A stretch of DNA of 43,138 nt, from contig DFNH01000003.1 in the NCBI GenBank assembly GCA_002375985.1, forward strand, positions 1 through 43,138, written 5' to 3'. The DNA is from Firmicutes bacterium UBA3572 (GTDB lineage: Bacteria > Bacillota > Desulfotomaculia > Desulfotomaculales > Desulforudaceae). Shown one piece after another: positions 40,086-43,138 of this stretch. A program made the position numbers and the translations under genes. The notes below the pieces were generated by a model. It saw only the letters and a program-made list of their open reading frames with translations, ran no database searches and was not told the DNA's origin. The stretch's first letter is position 1. Every line of letters starts with the position of its first letter.

Positions 40086-40460
40086 TTACGGTATGTCTCG
40101 CCGAATATTTCCTTGCGTCTTTAAGTGTACATCCCGCTGCGGGAAGGGGATTTCGATCCCCGCGGCTTCAAAGGCGGCGTCTTTGAGCGCCATGTTGATG
40201 CTATCCAGGGCTCGGGAGCGGTCCACCGCGTTCCAATCCAGCACCTGATCACCAGGTTCAGGCTCGATTCGCCGAACTTCATAAAGTAAACCACCGGTTC
40301 CGGCTCGGGCAGCACGTATTTGTTCTGCGCCAACACTTCCCGCCAGCATATTGCTTAGGGTATCCTGGGCGGCCAGGGCAATCGCCAGAGAAGCCACCCC
40401 GGCGGTAGCGATCAGCGCGGTGATTTCGACCCCGAAATGGCTGAGTGCGATAATTCCTTC
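40086..40460 (-). pseudogene. MscS-type mechanosensitive channel, internally deleted and frameshifted
   Basis: The minus strand encodes the MscS pore segment (HFGVEITALIATAGVASLAI, then ALAAQDTLSNMLAG). It then jumps directly to the end of the C-terminal domain in another frame (LAQNKYVLPEPEPVVYFMKF and SLNLVIRCWI), and back to the first frame for the last helix (ALDSINMALKDAAFEAAGIE and IPFPQRDVHLK). The beta domain that should lie between is missing. One large deletion and two frame changes leave no functional channel. The upstream helices are also gone or unrecognisable. Confidence 0.8.
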
Positions 40461-40640
40461 TTTTGCGCTTCAGGGTCGGTTTTTCTCGTACGGGTGCCGT
40501 CCTTCGTCGGGGCAGAGGCCGTTTTTGTCCCCAACCCGTGTAATCAACCATATTTCCTTCCAGATTTAGAGGAATTCTGGGCGGATTGTCGAAGTCGGAT
40601 TTTGTTGTAGTAGTGGGGCTTTAGGCGGGGAGTGCTGGTC

Positions 40641-41327
40641 TTGATTGAGCTGTATAACGTCAGCAAGGTGTATGAAAGTGGTGTTAAGGCCGTCACCGAT
40701 ATTAACCTGCGCATAGCTAAAGGTGAGTTTGTCTTCTTGGTCGGCCCGAGCGGGGCCGGTAAGTCCACTTTGACGAAGCTGATTTTCCGGGAACAATTGC
40801 CGACCACCGGCCAGATCTTTTTCCGGGGTCGAAACATCCTCCGTTTTAAGGGGCGTGAGGTCCTGCAACTGCGCAGGCAGATCGGAATTGTATTCCAGGA
40901 TTTTCGACTGCTGCCGCGCAAGACCGTGTTTGAAAACGTGGCCTTTGCGCTGGAGGTGATCGGCCGCCCCCGGAAGGAGATCCGGCGGCGGGTGCCGGTA
41001 GCCTTGGCCCAAGTGGGGTTGTCCGGAAAGGAAGACGCTTTCCCCGACCAGCTTTCAGGCGGCGAACAACAGCGGGTCGGGATCGCCCGGGCAATTGTGA
41101 AGAGGCCGCTGGTGATTTTGGCCGATGAACCGACCGGTAACTTGGACCCGGGTACCTCCCGGGAGATAATGGACCTTTTCGAGCAGATCAACCGTGACGG
41201 GGCCACGGTCATCATCGCCACCCACGCTTGGGACATCGTGAACCGGATGCGCAAGCGGGTGGTAGCCCTGGAGAACGGTCGGCTGGTGTACGACGAGGAG
41301 CAGGGGAGCTACAGCCATGGCGCTTAA
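40641..41327 (+). CDS. ftsE: Cell division ATP-binding protein FtsE
   Basis: 228 residues from TTG 40641, 8 bases after GGGGAG; GTG 40632 falls inside that site. An ABC ATPase with Walker A GPSGAGKS at about residues 35-42, the signature LSGGEQQRVGIARAIV, Walker B VILADEPTGNLDP and the switch histidine in VIIATHAWDIV. FtsE pairs with FtsX and controls cell-wall hydrolases at division, or in spore formers asymmetric division and elongation. It overlaps ftsX by 11 bases. Confidence 0.97.
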   Translation: MIELYNVSKVYESGVKAVTDINLRIAKGEFVFLVGPSGAGKSTLTKLIFREQLPTTGQIFFRGRNILRFKGREVLQLRRQIGIVFQDFRLLPRKTVFENVAFALEVIGRPRKEIRRRVPVALAQVGLSGKEDAFPDQLSGGEQQRVGIARAIVKRPLVILADEPTGNLDPGTSREIMDLFEQINRDGATVIIATHAWDIVNRMRKRVVALENGRLVYDEEQGSYSHGA

Positions 41328-42207
41328 TTCCCTGTGGTATTGTATGCGTCAGACCTGTACCTCGCTTGTGCGCAATTTTTGGTTGGGCACGGCCTCCGCG
41401 GCGATGATCGCCGTTTCGCTCATTATCCTGGGTGGGTTTCTCCTGGTGGCGGTGAACGCCAACCAGTCCATGCGCATCATCGAGTCGACGGTAGAAATCA
41501 ACATGTTCTTGGAGGACGAGGCCGACATCCGTGATCTGCGGCAGCGGCTGCACGCCCTCGACGGCGTCGAGGAGGTCCGCTTCGTGTCTAAAGAGCAGGG
41601 TCTGCGGGAGCTGAAGGAGACCTTCGGTGAGCGGCGCGATCTCCTGGCCGGATTTGAGGGCGAAAACAACCCCCTCCCGGACAGTTTTCGGGTGCGGGCC
41701 GAACAGGCCGATCTGGTACCGGGCCTGGCGCGCCAGATTTCCTTCTTTCCGGGCGTGTACAAGGTCAGCTACGGCCAGGAGTACGTTGAGATCCTGGTGC
41801 GGGTGACCCAATGGGTGAATCTAATCGCCTTTGGCGCGGTGATTCTGCTGGGTGCGGGTGCCGTCTTCCTGATTGTGACCACCATTCGACTGTCTCTGCT
41901 CGCCCGCCAGGACGAGATCGGGATAATGAGGTACCTGGGCGCCAGTAATTGGTACGTGCGCGGGCCGTTTGTCCTGGAAGGGATGGTGGTCGGACTGGCC
42001 GGGGCCTGCCTGGCGGTGGGTGTTCTGGGAGCGGCTTACTACTATCTGGTGACGGTTCTTGGGCGGTCGCCGCTGGTACTGTTTTTTGTCCAGCCGGTGA
42101 CCGATCCGCGGGTGATCCTGTCCATCCTGGGTGGACTCCTGGGCTTGGGACTGTTGATGGGCGGTCTGGGGAGCTTGATTTCGGTGCGTAAGTTCCTGCG
42201 CGTTTAG
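41317..42207 (+). CDS. ftsX: Cell division protein FtsX
   Basis: 296 residues with the FtsX topology: an N-terminal cytoplasmic segment (YCMRQTCTSLVRNFWLGTAS), one helix, a large extracellular domain (about residues 45-165, with VSKEQGLRELKETFG), then three helices and ISVRKFLRV at the end. The conserved TIRLSLLARQDEIGIMRYLGASNWYVRGPF motif is clear. It transmits FtsE ATPase activity to a periplasmic-side hydrolase activator, probably the next gene. Confidence 0.96.
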   Translation: MALNSLWYCMRQTCTSLVRNFWLGTASAAMIAVSLIILGGFLLVAVNANQSMRIIESTVEINMFLEDEADIRDLRQRLHALDGVEEVRFVSKEQGLRELKETFGERRDLLAGFEGENNPLPDSFRVRAEQADLVPGLARQISFFPGVYKVSYGQEYVEILVRVTQWVNLIAFGAVILLGAGAVFLIVTTIRLSLLARQDEIGIMRYLGASNWYVRGPFVLEGMVVGLAGACLAVGVLGAAYYYLVTVLGRSPLVLFFVQPVTDPRVILSILGGLLGLGLLMGGLGSLISVRKFLRV

Positions 42208-42263
42208 CGCGGCGGTTGCGGGTCGATAACATTCCGGACAAGTTTTTTTGGGAGGGAGTACGG

Positions 42264-43138
42264 TTGGCCCGTTACTGGCTTTCCGTCGGGCTGGTGTTAG
42301 TGCTGCTGCTGTCCTGCGGCGCGGGTTTTTACCGTTTAGCCCACGCCGACCCCGACCTGGAGCGGCGGCTGGAGGAGACGCGCCGCCAGTTGGATGCGGC
42401 CCGAGATCGGACCGAGGCCGCCCGCAGTGAGGTGCGTAGCCTGGCCGGGGAAATCGCGGCGCTGGATAGCTCCATCCAGGCGCACCTGTCCCGGATCGAC
42501 GAGCTCACCGGCAAGCTCCGGGAAGTGACCGACCGCCTCCGGCAGGCCGAAGCCGAACTGGCCGACGCCCAGGCCCGGCTCGAAGAAATGAACGCACTTT
42601 TTGCCGCCCGGGTGCGGAGCATCTATGAAAACGGCAACGTATCCTACCTTGAGGTGCTGTTCGGCGCGGGAAGTTTCAGCGATTTTGTCGCCCGGGTGGA
42701 GTTTGTTAAGGAAATTTTGGCCCGGGACGTGGCCCTGATCGAGGAGATCGAGGCCGAACGGGCGGCTATCGAACGGCAGAAAAAGGTTATTGAAGAGCGC
42801 CGCGAGGCCTTGCAGGCCCTCCGTTATGAGCAGGAGCTGGCCTACCGCGCCCTGCTCAGTGCCCAGCGCGAGAAGAAGTCCCTGTTGACGGTGGCCCGGG
42901 GCAATCTACGGCAACTCGAGGCCGAAGTGGACCGGTTGGAGCGGGAGGAAAACGAACTCTTACGGCAGATCGCCCTGCAGCGCGCCGGCAGCGACGTTTT
43001 GCACACCGGCAAGTTCGCCTGGCCGGTGCCCAACTACACCCGCGTTTCCTCCGAGTTCGGCTGGCGCAATCATCCCATCCTGCGTGTGCGTCGTTTTCAC
43101 AATGGCATCGACATCGCGGCACCCCACGGCGTGCCGGT
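42264..43138 (+). CDS. EnvC-like coiled-coil M23 peptidase (partial, runs off the window)
   Basis: TTG 42264 lies behind GGGAGGGAG (42250-42258). A signal peptide or anchor (YWLSVGLVLVLLLSCGAGF) is followed by a long coiled coil (about residues 30-240, rich in Glu/Arg/Leu), then the start of an M23 (LytM) domain: AWPVPNYTRVSSEFGWRNHP and FHNGIDIAAPHG, where His and Asp are zinc ligands. The remaining catalytic residues lie beyond the window. Coiled coil plus LytM next to ftsEX is the layout of EnvC and of Gram-positive FtsEX-activated hydrolases. Confidence 0.92.
   Translation, partial: MARYWLSVGLVLVLLLSCGAGFYRLAHADPDLERRLEETRRQLDAARDRTEAARSEVRSLAGEIAALDSSIQAHLSRIDELTGKLREVTDRLRQAEAELADAQARLEEMNALFAARVRSIYENGNVSYLEVLFGAGSFSDFVARVEFVKEILARDVALIEEIEAERAAIERQKKVIEERREALQALRYEQELAYRALLSAQREKKSLLTVARGNLRQLEAEVDRLEREENELLRQIALQRAGSDVLHTGKFAWPVPNYTRVSSEFGWRNHPILRVRRFHNGIDIAAPHGVP

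Overview
The window is a piece of a GC-rich (around 60%) chromosome from a Gram-positive, endospore-forming member of the Clostridia. The evidence is the Firmicutes-type str-S10-spc-alpha ribosomal supercluster with a KOW-domain gene next to infA, frequent GTG/TTG starts behind strong AGGAGG-type ribosome binding sites, a small acid-soluble spore protein H gene, and a D-amino-acid transaminase. Zinc-type S14, S4 and L36, an FmdE-like protein and a MoaD/ThiF pair would fit an anaerobic Peptococcaceae/Desulfotomaculum/Desulforudis-like lineage. That placement is inference; no database was searched.

Region 1 (1-15.8 kb) is one long plus-strand translation operon: the tail of tuf, then rpsJ to rpsQ, rplN to secY, map, a KOW gene, infA, rpmJ, rpsM, rpsK, rpsD, rpoA, rplQ and truA. 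Order is canonical except that adk is missing between secY and map. The operon has been invaded by a small repeat family: GTCGTC-rich arms around a GGAATG...CATTCC hairpin lie in the rplX-rplE and map-KOW gaps, and a partial copy seems to have become the N-terminus of L30. An unexplained 200-base spacer splits rplC from rplD.

Region 2 (15.8-21 kb) has smpB and ssrA (the trans-translation pair, with a readable tag, promoter and terminator), then a probable transposase remnant, a structured leader with a terminator-like hairpin, an FmdE-like gene, and a decaying peptide ABC transporter. The transporter's binding protein is frameshifted at a G5 run, its permease is cut short, and no ATPase genes follow. 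The permease frame runs open into sspH.

Region 3 (21-31.8 kb) is a set of single genes: mnmA, a diguanylate cyclase without an inhibitory site, a NADAR glycosidase-like protein, an orphan PAS histidine kinase, dat, an XRE regulator that ends in a chemoreceptor-like tail, an ORF with an in-frame TGA followed by a SECIS-like hairpin, an SDR, a nitroreductase, and a moaD-thiF-hypothetical operon.

Region 4 (31.8-43.1 kb) has a low-GC membrane protein, thrC, a UspA-membrane fusion overlapping a sodium:solute symporter, a 480-base non-coding stretch rich in stem-loops, a COG2426 membrane protein, a frameshifted glycosidase-like gene, a nitronate monooxygenase-like protein, a wrecked mscS, and ftsE-ftsX followed by a truncated EnvC-like M23 peptidase. 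The most interesting leads are the TGA-interrupted ORF, the repeat family and its effect on L30, the XRE-chemoreceptor chimera, and the structured spacer after the symporter.
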